A DNA stretch of 64,000 nt from Allodiplogaster sudhausi. Lineage: Eukaryota; Nematoda; Chromadorea; Rhabditida; Diplogasteridae. Under the pieces are notes generated by a model. That model ran no database searches and was not told the DNA's origin. It saw nothing but the letters and a program-made list of their open reading frames with translations. Position numbers and translations under genes: made by a program. The DNA lies in NCBI GenBank assembly GCA_945643635.1, contig CALZFC010000026.1, positions 1,749,501 to 1,813,500 of the forward strand. Direction: 5' to 3'. This document shows, piece by piece, positions 35,735 through 48,459 of the stretch; position 1 is the stretch's first letter, and the number at the start of each line of letters is the position of its first letter.

Positions 35735-38700
35735 GAGAGAATGAGAGAGAGGAGAGAGAGAGGGAGAGGAGACAGAGAGAGAGAGGGACAGAAGGGAGAG
35801 AGAGGGACATCGAGAGGGAGAGAGAGTTCCTTCGGCTGACTTTCTGCCTTTGGCTAAGAAGCATTACACTCAATGGTTGCCTGCGGGTATTTCAAAGTGC
35901 ATCTTAGTGCTCTGTCACTCCCGCTTTCCTCTATGACACATGCTCTCGATGATCTCGAAATCTGATACGGATGGATCTGGAGAATTGTGAAAAAATGAAG
36001 AACAAACAAAAAACATTCTTAAAAAAGGGATCTTCGACTAATTTGCCAAACTACTCATTCGATTAGATTCTTTCTTAAACTAAATGCAAGAGCGAAAATA
36101 TTCTGTTCACAACTCGAGAGCAGTCGCTTTTCCGTTCGATTTAGATCGGAACCTTGTGCTGCTTCGTTGTAACAGAAGACGAGGAGGATAAAGTTTTGTT
36201 CTTCCGAATTACTGAGATGGAAAAAAGCGACTATTAAAGAGCTCGAGAAGCGCTGAAAATTCAGACCAGATTATGAACAAGAATTCAAATAGTTATTTAA
36301 AAAAGAATTTAAAAAATTTTCAGGACCTAGCCGACAGCGATGCTGGCGCCTATCGTTGCGCCATCGTGAACCCGCACGGCAAGGGAAACGCCAACTTCAA
36401 CCTCAAGCTCACCGGTTCGGTTCAATTCCCTTGCGGAGTCAAACTATTCTGTCATATCTAGATCACAAAATTTTTACTTATATATATGTATTTATAATTA
36501 TGTATAATTATGTCTTAATACTTAAATATAGCCAGACTAGAGTTAACTGTTAGTTTAATATTTGATCTTTCATCATTGATCTTCTGGTAATCTCAGGATT
36601 CTCGTCGCCGACCTTCATCGAGAAGCCGCAGATCTCATCGCGAGACGATGGCCGCGTCATGGTCATGGAGTTCCGCGCCAAGTCCATTCTGAAGCCTCAA
36701 TTTGTTTGGCAGAAGGTGGTTTCTCATGTACTTTATATTACTATTTTCTTTCTTTTTATTTCTAAATGCTTATGTATATATTTATAGAGAAATTTCTATT
36801 TTCTAAAGCGTATAAATTTTTTCAGGGAGATGAGATCGTTGCCGAGTCGGACCGCGTGAAGATTGTGCTCAAGGAGGAGAGCAATCAGATCTACTATGCC
36901 GCTCTCGAGATTAGGGTCCGTGGAGAGTTGATTCTCAATATAAAAATAATTTTTAAAAAAATTTTGTAGAGCAAAAAATAAATTGTAAAATTCAAATTGC
37001 CGCCATTTTCAGGAGCCGACAAAGGAGAAGGACGCTGGCCAGTTTGTGTGCACGGCCAAGAACGAGTCCGGCAAACTGACAGCCACCTTCACCGTCAAAT
37101 TCGAAGGTTGCTTGCTCGCACAATTCAAATTTCATGCGATCCTTAACGATAATCAAGAGCCGTCCTTCATCTGTTAACATCAAGCAAGCAAACAAACCAA
37201 CACACACATTTGTTGCAGTTCCCCAAGGCGCTCCGACCTTCACGCGCAAGCCGCAGATCCTGCAGAAAACCTCGGACTCGGGCGACCCGGCCATCGTCTT
37301 CGACATTGGCTTCCAGGCTGACCGCAACCCGGAGGTTGCATTATTCTCTCTTTCTTCTCTCTCACTCTTTCTCCTCTCTCTTCTTCTTTCTCTCTCTCTC
37401 TCTCACTCTCACACGTTCTTCTCTCTCTCTCTCTCACTCTCACACGTTCTGCTCTCTCTCTCACTCTCACACGTATCTCTCTCTCCTTCTTCTCTCTCTT
37501 TCTCTACCTTTTTTTAGTTTTCAATTTTCTTTCAAGTTCACCACCTTTTTTCCACGAACAAATAATAAAATAATAACGTTTGTTGCTTGTATTATACTTG
37601 TAATGCAACAACTTGAGGTTGTCTGGATCAACCCGAAGGGCAAGAAGATGAAGGAGTCCTCCCGCATCAAATTCGGCCTCACGCCCGATGGTGGCGCTAA
37701 CACCTTCACCGCCCAGCTTGAGCTCAAGGTTTCTGCTTTTTTTTCGGTTGTTGTTGCGAATTTGTTCATCACGTTCGAATAGCAGCAATCTTCTGCGCAG
37801 GTATTAGTTGAAATGAACTCACAAAAAACTTTGGCATCTTTTTAATTTTGTTTGCTAATAATTGCTCAAAACTAATATATATACGATCACATATTACAGC
37901 CACACAGGCGTTGGTGAACCCGGTTTTGATGTCATTTCTATCGACATTCCCTAACGGAAAGAAACCCCTCCTGTTTTCCGGAAGAGCGAAAATAGGCTCT
38001 AACCAAAAAAATATTTGTATGTTATTCGCGTGCCTGTGCGTTCGCTCCTTTTCGCATTCCAGATATATCCACGCTCTGTACATAATCCATGAGCTTTCTC
38101 CCGAAATGTCACATCCTCTCCCTCTCTGGCTTCTTATCTGCGTTAGGGTCTAGCTTAAATTCGTTTATCGGATAGGCCGAAGAAGTATGTCGGACGAAGT
38201 AGTAATGAAGTATAGTATTTTCCTTCGATTCCCACTGCCACTTCTCCTTCGCCTCCAATTGCCTATTCGAATAACCCGTGGCATCTTCATTCCTTGCAGT
38301 TTCAAACAGTTGGCAATGCTCCTATAAATTAGGCCGGATCATCATCTGTGGGGAATGGCCTTATTGACTACTTGTAATTTACATAGATGTATTTTGAGAG
38401 CTTTCCTCCTACACGCCCACACACGGAGGCATATGCTTAAGGGGGATGACGGTGGGTAGGAGAAGCCCGATTGTTATGGCCGAGACACTCAATGGGCTCT
38501 TCGGAGTGCCTTCCGGCCCTCCTATTCTAAAATACGGACACACACACACACAACAATGCGCGATGGCTGCGCCTTTTGCAATGCTGAAAAGAAGAGAGAG
38601 AAAGAAAGTGTTGTCGATGAAGTTACATGGAAACACATCAAAATACATGAGAGACCAGAGATGAATGACTCCTCTTTTCCAGAACTACAAGGCCAAGGAC

Positions 38701-39106
38701 TCGGGCACGTACACCTGCAACATCAAGAACGACGCGGGCGAGGCGAACGTTGAGTTGACCCTCAACATCGAAGGTACGTTGTGTGCACTCTCAGGAACAA
38801 TTCGGACTATCAAGACTTTCTTTTTGTCCTTCTCCATCTTCTCCTTCTTCTCTGTTTCTCTCTGTCTCCCCGCACTCTCTCACATTCTCTTTTCTCTCTG
38901 TTTCTCTCTGTCTCCCCGCACTCTCTCACATTCTCTTTTTTCTCTACTTCTCTCTGTCTCCCCTCACTCTCTCACAAGATGCACGTGTGTTTCTGTGTCC
39001 GACTAACCACCTGATTGAGTGATTGTTGAGAATTCCACTTGTCCACGTCCCCTGTCTGATGCACATTGCAGTCTACGACGAGGAGGGCAACTTGGTGGAT
39101 GACTGA
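34272..39106 (+). CDS. Three-Ig-domain muscle protein, DIM-1-like
   Basis: Ten exons, 319 codons: 34272-34400, 34656-34739, 36324-36414, 36597-36715, 36826-36915, 37013-37106, 37219-37334, 37618-37728, 38683-38773, 39072-39106. The start is [13 protein letters not shown], about 11 bp after a TTTTTTTAG acceptor that could receive a leader or 5' UTR exon. Three I-set Ig domains, each spread over three exons with phase-1 joins between domains: residues about 5-101 ([16 protein letters not shown] ... [16 protein letters not shown]), 104-202 ([16 protein letters not shown]) and 205-308 ([20 protein letters not shown]). The DxGxYxC motif is clear in each, with F in place of Y in domain 2; domains 1 and 2 use W in IKWFY and FVWQK. 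There is no signal peptide, so it is an intracellular Ig protein of the type found in muscle (nematode DIM-1, titin/twitchin relatives). The tail is [11 protein letters not shown]. The 1.58-kb third-exon intron (34740-36323) is repeat-filled. Confidence 0.88.
34401..34540 (+). repeat. Tandem copies of a splice-donor sequence
   Basis: Immediately after exon 1 of the Ig gene the sequence TACCGTATGTTCTTATTAA repeats with a period of 37-38 bp, about four diverging copies. The first copy overlaps the real donor (TACC|GTATGT), and a second near-perfect TACCGTATGT lies at 34435-34444. Confidence 0.75.
38825..38985 (+). repeat. Three-copy tandem repeat of about 55 bp
   Basis: Unit contains CTCTGTCTCCCCGCACTCTC followed by ACATTCTC; copies begin near 38853, 38901 and 38952. 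It lies in the last intron of the Ig gene. Confidence 0.7.
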
Positions 39107-40036
39107 GTGAGTATGATGCACTCTCTCCTTCTCACACGCACTCTCTCCGCACTCTCTGCTCTCTCCGCACACACCTTGTCTCTCGTGTTGTCCTGACTGT
39201 GTCCTCCGTTGACCATATCCATGCGTCCACCACAACCTCCTTCTACTACCCTCGACATCCCCGTCAGAGCCATTCTTCGCCTTGCCTCTCTCTCTCCATC
39301 GGTTAGCCACGTCATCACTCCACTTCCACCTCTCCCTTTGTGTGTGCACTCCATTCGCATTGTCCTCGCTGTCCATGTCCACCACCAAAATAAAGTGTTT
39401 ATATGTTGTTGTCCATCGAGAAATGGGCACACAGGTTGTATATGTAGTATGCTGCAAGTGGACACGCATGGATGCTGCACAGAAATCGCCAGCAGGCTCT
39501 TTCTGGGAACGGGCTGGCCTCGTGCAGGCAGTGTGGTGTTTTTGTGTGTTTGTGTATGCGTAAGCCTGCAAGACCTTTCTACATAATGGCACACAAGGGT
39601 GAGCCTGCGCCCGCCTGCTTTTCGCCTGTGTACACCTTCACCCGATCACTCCTTGTCTTTTTCCACCCTCTATTTTCAAGTTGCACCTTACCGTAGTACT
39701 ATATCCAACTACTTCCACCATATTCCTTGTTCTCAGTCATTTTTGCGCTTATTTTGGAAAAAAGAAAACTTTTTTTAGCTACGCTTGGCTTACTCTGTCG
39801 TCTTTGGACAGCACTCAAAAAAGCACCCATCTTGACTTCCTTTCCCTCCCCCCCCCCCACTCCACGACTCCTCCACCCACCCACTTTCGGTGTGCAGTCT
39901 GTGGGTGGAGAAAGTTACAATTTTAATGACTCACTCGGAAAGAAAAGAAACACAAAAAAGGCATATATCATTCACAAGTACGTCGAGCATCAGTCATATT
40001 AGTAGAGAAACTCTTGTCTAATATAATATTCTGCAG

Positions 40037-40077
40037 GTCCGCTGGATGATGGAGCCGACGACGGCAGTGAAGCTTAA
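40037..40077 (+). CDS. Alternative last exon of the Ig-domain gene
   Basis: An acceptor CTGCAG at 40031-40036 is followed by an exon that accepts the same phase-1 split codon left by exon 9 (38773). It encodes PLDDGADDGSEA and stops at TAA 40075-40077. It would replace the [11 protein letters not shown] tail with another acidic tail of similar length. A poly(A)-like ATTAAA lies at 40284-40289. Splicing 38773 to 40037 would skip 39072-39106. Confidence 0.55.
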
Positions 40078-40283
40078 ACGCCTATGGAATCTGCTCCATC
40101 TCTCCTTTTGCCAAACTCCTTCCTCTCTTTCTCTCTCACTCTCTGTCCCTCTCTTTTTCTATCTCTCTTTCTTTCCCATCTCTGAATCTCTCAACTCGCC
40201 TTCTGCTCATTGATCTAACTCTCTCTATTTCTCGATATCCCGTCACATCTTCTTTGCCCTGCCGTAATCTGTTGCATTTTTTG

Positions 40284-40289
40284 ATTAAA
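40284..40289 (+). terminator. Candidate poly(A) signal ATTAAA
   Basis: ATTAAA in TTTTTTGATTAAAGCC, about 210 bp after the alternative stop at 40077. Confidence 0.4.
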
Positions 40290-42328
40290 GCCTCCTGACG
40301 CGCTGCAGCTCAAACATGATGGAATCCCTCTTTTATTTCTTATTGGTTCTTCTGTTCTGATCGTCAATCCTTGAGAGTTCATTGCCGCTTTCCTGTTTTA
40401 CTCTTCTCTTTTTTTCTCTTCGTGTTCCAGCCTAAGAATAACGGTGTCCTCCGATTGCATATATATATTTGCAAAAAACCGCGCAGAGATTTTTCTGCCT
40501 AGATCCTTATTTCTTTTTTTTCTCTCGATCCGGCTGCCTTTACCCTACAAGAGCATTTATCCTCTTTTATAATCTCTCAGTCAGTCTCCGCTCTACTCCC
40601 ACCACATGAAAAGGTGAGACTCGACTACCTTTGTTTTCCCTGTCAATTCTGAAAATTTTGCTTTCATACAGCCACCAAGTTGTTACAAAAGATCCTAAGC
40701 TTATCCATTTCATCTCTTCTTCTTTCATAGCTTAATATTCATAATATTTTGTGCGAGACTCGGAGGAGGCAGTCAGCCAAAAAAAAGAAGAGAGCCTCGA
40801 GGAGTACTCTCATTCTGCTCTAGTCTCCCTATCGTGGACGGTCGACTCTTTCTCTCTTCTTCCCAATCCATGTGTCCTAATGAGACGTTCGTGTTCGCTA
40901 GAATGGAAAAAAGGAAAGTCATCCTATTGAAAGAGAGTTCACAAATGCGAGATGAGATTACTTATGCTCGTGCGTGTTTTGTCTCAACCATTTCGGCGTT
41001 GATTGTCAATTGAAGATGAAAAGATGATGAAGTCGGTGTTTGTTGTGCAACAGCAATGCCAAGCGAGCAGTCAAACAAATTGGGGACAACTATTTTTTCG
41101 GTTTGTTGTCTGATAAAACGCGTCATATTCAATATAATAAGTGACAAATAGTACAATCAGATTATGAAAACTTTCGTCTTATAGAAGCGTCATAGCAGTA
41201 TAAATAGTACAATCAGATTATTCTGATGGTGAGAGGAAAACGCTCTCTTATGGAGACGTCATACATAGCAGTAGTCGATCAAAGATAAATGGAACTTGAA
41301 GCTGGCCAATGACTTGCCTAACAAAAGACACTTGGAAAAGAGGAGAGGTCACACGGATCGAGATGCCTTCTTCTGCGTGGGATGGGTGAGCTGTCGTTCG
41401 TCTGCCGTCGGCCTCTCAATTGGTTCTCCGTCTCTCCTGTGGATGGCCTATCACATTCCCGTCACTCGTGCGCGCCCTTTTCAAGCACATCTCCCTCACG
41501 ACGACTGGCTTCGTGCCATGCAGACATGAGCCAAAGGCAATCTTCAAAAGTTCTCTCTCGTCTAACTATGAATGCACACATATATGTATAGTTCATATGG
41601 AGTAAACTGGACAAAAAAGTCATAGAAAATGAATTGAAGGAGACGAAAAAAAAAGAGAGAGAAAAAGCAGGAGAGATGAAAGAGAGAGCAAGAAAGAGAT
41701 TAAGAGTACCTTGTAAAATACTAAGCGATGAACGACCAAAAAGAGGGCGGAGTCAGAAGTCTCCGCGGGCTTCCTCGACGAAGAATTTCAACAGTCGCCG
41801 AGGCCGCCTTCTCAACCGCCCTTCCACTTCCACTTCCCTCCAAGGACAGACACTCTTTCCTCGGCATTTTGATTTGTTTTTATCCCCCACCCTCTGCTAT
41901 GAATAGAAAGCTAACAGCATTTCATACATATTCTACGTCGAGATGTCTCGTCAGTCGTTGTGTCCAGCAAAGCCAAGGATACGCACTGATTTCGCATCCA
42001 CTAAGTCGCTTTCTCTTCTTCTATACCACTGATCGTAGACATCGGAAGAGGGTTGTTATGATGAGCAGACATTAGCTTCTTCCGGGTTGCTCGTACATCT
42101 CGAAACTGCAGTTTCCCTCTCTCTCTCATTCTCTCTCTCTCTCTCTTTCTCTCTTTCTCTCTATACTTCCTCTCGCTCTCTCTATCGCTCTCTCACTCTC
42201 CCTCTTTTCTTCTTCTTCCATCAGTATCTCTCTCTCTCCATCTGGTTATCTTGGTGCTTGCTCCCTCTCATCCCTTTCAGGGTGCCCCTCGCCATGTACA
42301 TATGCCCTCTCCAGAATGCCCTGGGCCG

Positions 42329-42426
42329 TCACAAGTTTGTCTTGGCCATCTCGCATGTCGTGCAGTGCTCCTGCGCACGTCGACTGCACTCGACACAGAG
42401 CAGAGATGAATTAGGGGCAGCTGGCT
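42329..42426 (-). CDS. Candidate terminal exon, two CxxC pairs
   Basis: On the minus strand a long pyrimidine tract ends CTTGGCAG at 42427-42428. The exon reads PAAPNSSLLCVECSRRAQEH then CTTCEMAKTNL and stops at TGA. Two CxxC pairs spaced by 9 residues could bind zinc. A GT donor just before the stop would allow continuation. No upstream partner was found, although 43390-43330 (minus, reading QPSRADAPLKIADSM, donor GTAAGC) is a possibility. Confidence 0.35.
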
Positions 42427-42472
42427 CTGCCAAGGAATAGAGGAATAGCATAGGGAAGTGGAAGAGTTGTCT

Positions 42473-42520
<48 letters not shown>

Positions 42521-44631
42521 GCAGACAGAGAGATTGAAATAGACAGAGAGAGTGGAGAGTGAGAGAGAGAGAGAGAGAGTGGAGAGAAAGAAAGAGATCG
42601 CATGTAAGCTGAGAAAGGTGATTCACTTTAGTTCTTTTGCGCGAGCAAGTAGCAACTTTGTATGAATACTGTGAGCGCTTTCTTTTCTAATACAACCATG
42701 CTTTTATATATGTATGTCAACCTTTGAACAATTCAATTCTTCTCCATTCTTCCATATTGTATCAAAAATATGCTTCTTTCTCTTTCCGACCGAGTCTGTG
42801 TGACTGACCATATGAATTCTGAAAGAAGAATCGGTCCTGCGATGGGAGAGAGAGAGAGAGAGAAGGAAGGAACTCTCGTGTACTTGCACAGAGAGAGTAG
42901 CGCCATTCCCTCCTTCTCCTATTGCTGGCCGTAGTCTCTGTGCTTAATAATATGAGGCGAGACGGTTGCAGCGGAACCCAAAGGAAAGAAGGAATGCGGC
43001 AGGGAGCAGGGAGCAGGAGGGGCCATGCATCCACTCCTCCCTCCACGTGTATCCCACCACCCCTCCTCGGCTACTCCTAAGCCTCCTCCTCGTCGACCAC
43101 TCTCCACTTCTCCTTCTTGCAACCACTTTTGTCCAACAGGAATTATTTCTCCTTCTCCTTCTCCTTGTTTGGGCTCATTCGGGAAGTGGATGGAGAGGCA
43201 GGCGGCCGAGGGGCTAAGTGCTAAGGAAGCCATGATTGCAAGGCTGACAAGTTAGGAGAGCAAATTTCGAACGAGGCGGCAAAAGATGTCCGGGATCTTA
43301 TATGCAGACTCTCAGTCAGCCTGGCGGGAGGGAGGCTTACATGGAATCTGCGATCTTCAGAGGGGCGTCAGCTCGGCTCGGCTGGCTTTTCCAAAACCCC
43401 AAAACCAAGCTGATTACTCTGATCATCAATAGCAGCTACGTACCTCATCAAGGATCATTTTTCTATTGACACGGCTTCTTACTTAATTCTTTCATCTTTT
43501 TTCATGCAAAACACATAAGATCAGTCATGGCCCGAACAGCCTCTGCGCATTGCTCTCTGTACTCTCCAATTATCTTTCTGTTTTGTATTTTCTCTCTCTC
43601 TCTCTTACTCTCTCTCTCTCTCTCTTTCTCATTCCCTCTCGCCCTCATCGCATGCTCTCGTTCCTCCGTTCTAAATACATCTACAGCGTGACCACACACA
43701 TTCTGATTCCATTTGTCAAGTCCTAAGCCTTTTTGTGTATCCTTTCTTTGTGTCGATTGACTCATTTTTTCCCCTTTTTCTTCAGTTTTAGTTGTTGTCT
43801 CTTTCAGGCTACCCATAAATTCTCTACCTAAAATATTTTAAAACTTCTGTTTTCCCCCTCATTTCTTTAAAACAGCGTGATAATAACATCAGCACCCGAT
43901 TCTTTTGATTTTCCGAACCAAAAGCTTAAAGAATGTGCATGTTCTAAGGCCTCTCGGAAAGGTCGTGGCTCTTGATATGAAATCCTCCTCGCAACGCTGA
44001 GGCTAACTTTGTTCGCAGGAACGGCGAAAGGTATTAGGCATTTCATTCTTGTAGTTTTTCGAAGATGAAAGAAGGTTCTGTGGATCCATGGTGCGCTCGA
44101 TTTGTTCTTCCGATAATCCTGAGATACTCCTGCAAATGGCCTTTCCTTTATCTTCAGAATGTGCAAAAGTGTCCGTGGCCGAGAGCAAGGAGTCTATGTA
44201 TTCATTCATTTCCCTCTTCTCTGAACTGAATGCACTAATATGGAGGAAGTTGCCTTTGTACTCTTACAGTCGAGAGATAAGCCTTGTCAGAGAGAGCAAG
44301 AAAGACAGAGAGTGAGAGCGACAATGAGAGAGTGAGAGAGAGTTAGAGAGTGAGAGAACGATGAGAATAATGAACTCATCTTTCACCCACTATCTCTCTC
44401 TCTCTCTCTCTCTCTCTCATAGTGAGAGAATCTCTTAGAGCTATGCTCTGAAATTCAAGTCTCTTTCCTTGCATATAATTGCGCGGACTAATGTTAATAG
44501 TCTGGGGTTTCGATCGCATGCTTTTGCCGATAATTTCGCGTTTTGTGCTTCATGATCTTGTGATCGAAAGCAGTATCTTTCTTTCTCTTTTTTAATTCGC
44601 TTACGTCTAGAAGTCGTTGAATTGTGTGCAA

Positions 44632-44633
<2 letters not shown>

Positions 44634-44662
<29 letters not shown>

Positions 44663-44680
44663 TGTATGTATGTATGTACA
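44634..44680. repeat. (GTAT)n microsatellite
   Basis: Eleven or so perfect ATGT repeats. Confidence 0.95.
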
Positions 44681-45019
44681 AACGAGAATATTCATACTAC
44701 AAAAATATTTTGACAACCTTGTGATAACCTTTCCACATATGTCACAAGCTTTTGGCTTGAGAATTATTTTTTTTTTACTTTTTTTTTAGCATGTCTCTTC
44801 TTGATCCTATTCGCATGAATGTTTTCTTGCATATATGAGTAAATGTCCTTCTTTTATCGCGCAACACTCGCATATAGAGCATTAGTGACATTTCTAAATC
44901 CCCGCCAGTTCGGGAGCAGCTTACTAAATTGAGAAGCTGCTTTTGAGCTTCTTCTTCTGATAGAGCAATGCTGTTTCGAGGTCACGAGAGAAGAAAAGTG
45001 AGAGAGCGAGCGAAAGAGG

Positions 45020-45070
<51 letters not shown>

Positions 45071-45298
45071 GCGAGTCATCAGAGGCTGGCTGGGATAAGC
45101 AAAAGCATAATATCATAGACATATCCGAAAATGTCGAGATATTATGTGTGAGAGAGGGTGGGAGGAGGCAGAGGAGGAGTTGAGGAGTGGCTCTGAGGAG
45201 AGAGAGGATCTCTCCTTCGTCTGTTGAGCCCCCGGCTGCCAAATCGACTCATTCCTTCGATTGCTGACTAGCTTCCTTCCTCTTCTTTCTCTAGCAAC

Positions 45299-45631
45299 AT
45301 GACTCCATACAGAATTGCCACTAAGTATTCACTTTTTTTTTGTTGCAATTTTGCTTTTCGTTACATTGATCGCGCAAATTGGTTTAGTATAATGTTATCT
45401 CCAGCTCACATGATTTATGCTTCCATCTCTCTCTTTTTCTTCGACTCTCTCTCTTTCTCTCTCTCTCTCTCTCAGGTAATGCATAACCTAAACTCGACTC
45501 CCTATCCAATCCGCGCGGCTCACACGATTACAAAATTTCATGAAAGGGAGCTGGCCGTTGGAATCTTAGGGGGCCGATGTAAACGAGAACCACTTTCGGC
45601 CATCCACTCATGCCTCTGCCAACTCTTATGA
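45299..45631 (+). CDS. Candidate exon(s), unidentified
   Basis: A frame of 110 codons starting ATG 45299. Its middle is CT-repeat. The part after a CAG acceptor at 45475-45477 (45478-45631) reads VMHNLNSTPYPIRAAHTITK and later VGILGGRCKREPLSAIHSC before TGA. The start (MTPYRIATK) also follows an AG. It may be one exon with a repeat or two exons. No family recognised. Confidence 0.3.
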   Translation: MTPYRIATKYSLFFCCNFAFRYIDRANWFSIMLSPAHMIYASISLFFFDSLSFSLSLSQVMHNLNSTPYPIRAAHTITKFHERELAVGILGGRCKREPLSAIHSCLCQLL

Positions 45632-46773
45632 TCACTGCTCCTTCTGACCCTGAGAGAGACAAACTCTCATGCATTCAGCCGTCTCATACTTCAATGCACT
45701 GACTTCTAATCTTTCTAGCTCTATCTTTGTTTCCTCTCGATCACTCTTTTTCTCACAATCAGTATCTATTCTCTCTTTAATTTACTTCACTCTCTTCCTC
45801 CGTCAGATTCGTCAGACTCTGTCTCTGCCTTGTTCTCGTAACGGGTGAACAGCAATCCTCGAGATCTTTCGATCTCTGGCCACTCGGCCAGCAAGTTTAC
45901 GAAAATTAACTAGAACTTTGATCATGTTTGCCTACTCACGGCAATCTGCCATCAAAACACATTGAGCCGTTTCAAATTTCTTGGCATATATATTATCTTT
46001 TTTTTCCAAAGTGTCAATGAACAGAAAAAAGTGAATACCTATCCATAATCCAGGAGTTTCAATGATGAGAGCGTATGCAAAAGATCAGTGGTAGTCTAAT
46101 ATCGCTCGTTCATTCCCTTTTTCTCAAAAAAAGTTTTTTTTTTTGCACAAAACATTCCGGCTAAAATCCCTTTAAATTGTTAGTTAGTTGATTGTTTGCT
46201 TCTGTTCGGCGTTAAACGAACGGCAAGAGATTGTTGATGGTTTTGGGTCTTCGTTCTCGCCAGAGACAAACATCTGGCGGCTCATTCATGCCCTCTCTGC
46301 ACCTCTGCCTCTGCCTCTGCCTCTTGCTCTTCTCACCCTCAGAATGCACCTATGCACTCCATGGCTCCCTCCACCCCTCCGGCATACGCCCGCTAATGAG
46401 GTTGCAGTTTCGGTTGTGATTGCTTCGTTCGACGAACAGCTCCTCATGTCTGCTGCCAGCTTCCGCTTCCATTTTCTCTCTCTCTCTCTCTCTCTCTCTT
46501 GTAATCTTTTAAACTGACTGACTTCTACTGCTGGATGCGCCCCCCCCCCTCCTCTTGTAGTTGTTTTTCTATCGTTTCTTTGATTCCTGGTGGTGGGCAG
46601 CCCGAGTGGACCCCTATTTGTTTTAAATGAGCTGGAATTGAAGACCGCGCCCTGTCTCCGGAATCGTCGACGACTCATTCTTCTTCTCAGATTATACACG
46701 CTCCTTGATATGCCTCATAGCCTCTTGTGGTGCCCTTCCGCTTCTTATTCTCTCACGTCCGTCCATGTCTCTG

Positions 46774-46807
<34 letters not shown>

Positions 46808-47191
46808 TGTCTCTCTTTCTCTGCCGTCTCTCTCTTTCTCTCATGCAATCTCTCTGCCATCTTCACGCTCGGCTGCTTTTCGGTGCACTTTATCAGCAGG
46901 CAGCGGAATATGGAGACGCGCGCTTTAGTCTGAATCTCTCAAGTCGAATATGTGGAGAGCAAGCAGACGGCGGAAGTCGGTGCAGCGCATAAATACAGAC
47001 GACATCATTCAAAGAGGAGAGGCTGGCTCTCTGGCTCTGGCTGCATGGTGCCAGGCAGGGAGGGAGGGGGGAGGGGAGGGGAGGTGAAGAGAACTTTTGT
47101 AGTGCTTTGCATTGTTTCTATGATGTCCAGCCATATCAGCGGCATTCGTACGCTAGAGAAGAAAAAAAGCGAACTGTGTGCACGCGATATT

Positions 47192-47260
47192 TTATCCAGC
47201 CGCGCCTTGAGCCGAGGCCTCCTTCTTCATCTTCTTCTTCTTCTTCGCAGCATCAGCAGC
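47192..47260 (-). CDS. Candidate terminal exon with Lys-rich tail
   Basis: Acceptor TTGCTATTAG at 47261-47262 on the minus strand, then AADAAKKKKKMKKEASAQGA AG and TAA at 47194-47192, phase 0. Such basic tails end many nucleic-acid-binding or ribosomal proteins. Upstream exons should lie above 47262; a segment at about 47986-47885 (minus, acceptor ACTTTAG) is open but does not join in phase. Confidence 0.4.
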   Translation of the reverse strand, partial: AADAAKKKKKMKKEASAQGAAG

Positions 47261-48459
47261 CTAATAGCAATTAGATAAATGTGTATGTGTGTGTGTAGCG
47301 GACAGGAGCAAATACATACACATTCATACATAATATTGAGTTGCATATGGCTCTCTCTCTCTCTCTGGCGACGACATAATGTTTACGAAAAGTGAGAAAA
47401 GTTTACGAACGGGCTGTGAGAATACGCGTGCGCGAAAATGCGCGCGAGACGCCACAGATATTTGCACCAGGTTATGTTATGGCTCTGGTTGGCAGGAGAA
47501 GACTTGTTGCTGGCTGACTACTGGCTGCCACGCGGCCGACACGTCTCACAATGCACTTTTCAACTTCCTACGTTTTTTGCGTATTAATCTAGCCAATTCG
47601 GGTGTGCCACGAGCATTCGAAAAAGCCAATTGAATTTAAAAGTGACCTTTAACAAACAATACTAGAATAAAAAGGAAAGTACTTCAAATCTAGGCCGTTT
47701 TGCAAGTCACCTGAGAAAAAAAAGCAAAAACTACAGAAGATCCAACTTGCTCAAAAGAATAATACTAATGAGGAATCATAAAAGTTAACGCATAAAATCA
47801 GTTCGATAATCCAATAATGCAAAATGAATAGAAAACAAAAGAAATACCGAATAGAATGCGAACAAATACCAAATAGAATGCGAAAACCTCAAAGTAGTGG
47901 GTCGAGGTGGTCGTGCCAGCATGACACGGCGCCGATGTCGGGAGAGGAGGAGAGAGGGCGCCAAGCGTTCAACTTCTCCTAAAGTGTAAAGCTATCACAT
48001 AAATAACAAACCAAGAAAAAAAAAGGAATAAACAACAACATGAACACAGAACCTCGCTAAGCACTGAATAAGTTTCATTGCGGCGACGCGACCGCAACGC
48101 GTGCTCGCATTTAAGACAGTTATCATTTTGCACGTGCACACTGAACGGTTCACGTAATGAGGTTGTTCTTAATTGCACGGGAATGGGACAATTTTTGATT
48201 ATCGTAATTTTACTTTTTTTCACGTGCTAAAAAATTACGTGAACCGTGCAACAAATCACTAATGATCGCCGGGAAATTAATCACCATGTCATTTGGTGCG
48301 CCGTATTGCATCGTGCAAAGTGGAAAAAAACTAACTGTCGCTTTTCGAAATTCTCGGTAAATCGCAGCTGTGGCTTTTGTTTTTGCGGATTGCTGTTAGG
48401 TTTTCTGCAAGTATTTCATTTATTTAATGTTTGACGACGAATATTTGTTTCTATTGTAG

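Larger units (their letters stand above)
40300..48459. other. Mostly non-coding, repeat-rich
   Basis: Repeats include (CT)n at 42118-42190, (GA)n at 42477-42515 and 44996-45065, a (GTAT)n run at 44634-44680, and short CT arrays at 46475-46498 and 46775-46805. Three isolated terminal-exon candidates are listed separately (42329-42426, 45478-45631, 47192-47260). Elsewhere I see no frame with paired splice sites. 48050-48250 holds imperfect inverted repeats around GCACGTG/CACGTG and GGTTCACGT. Confidence 0.5.
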
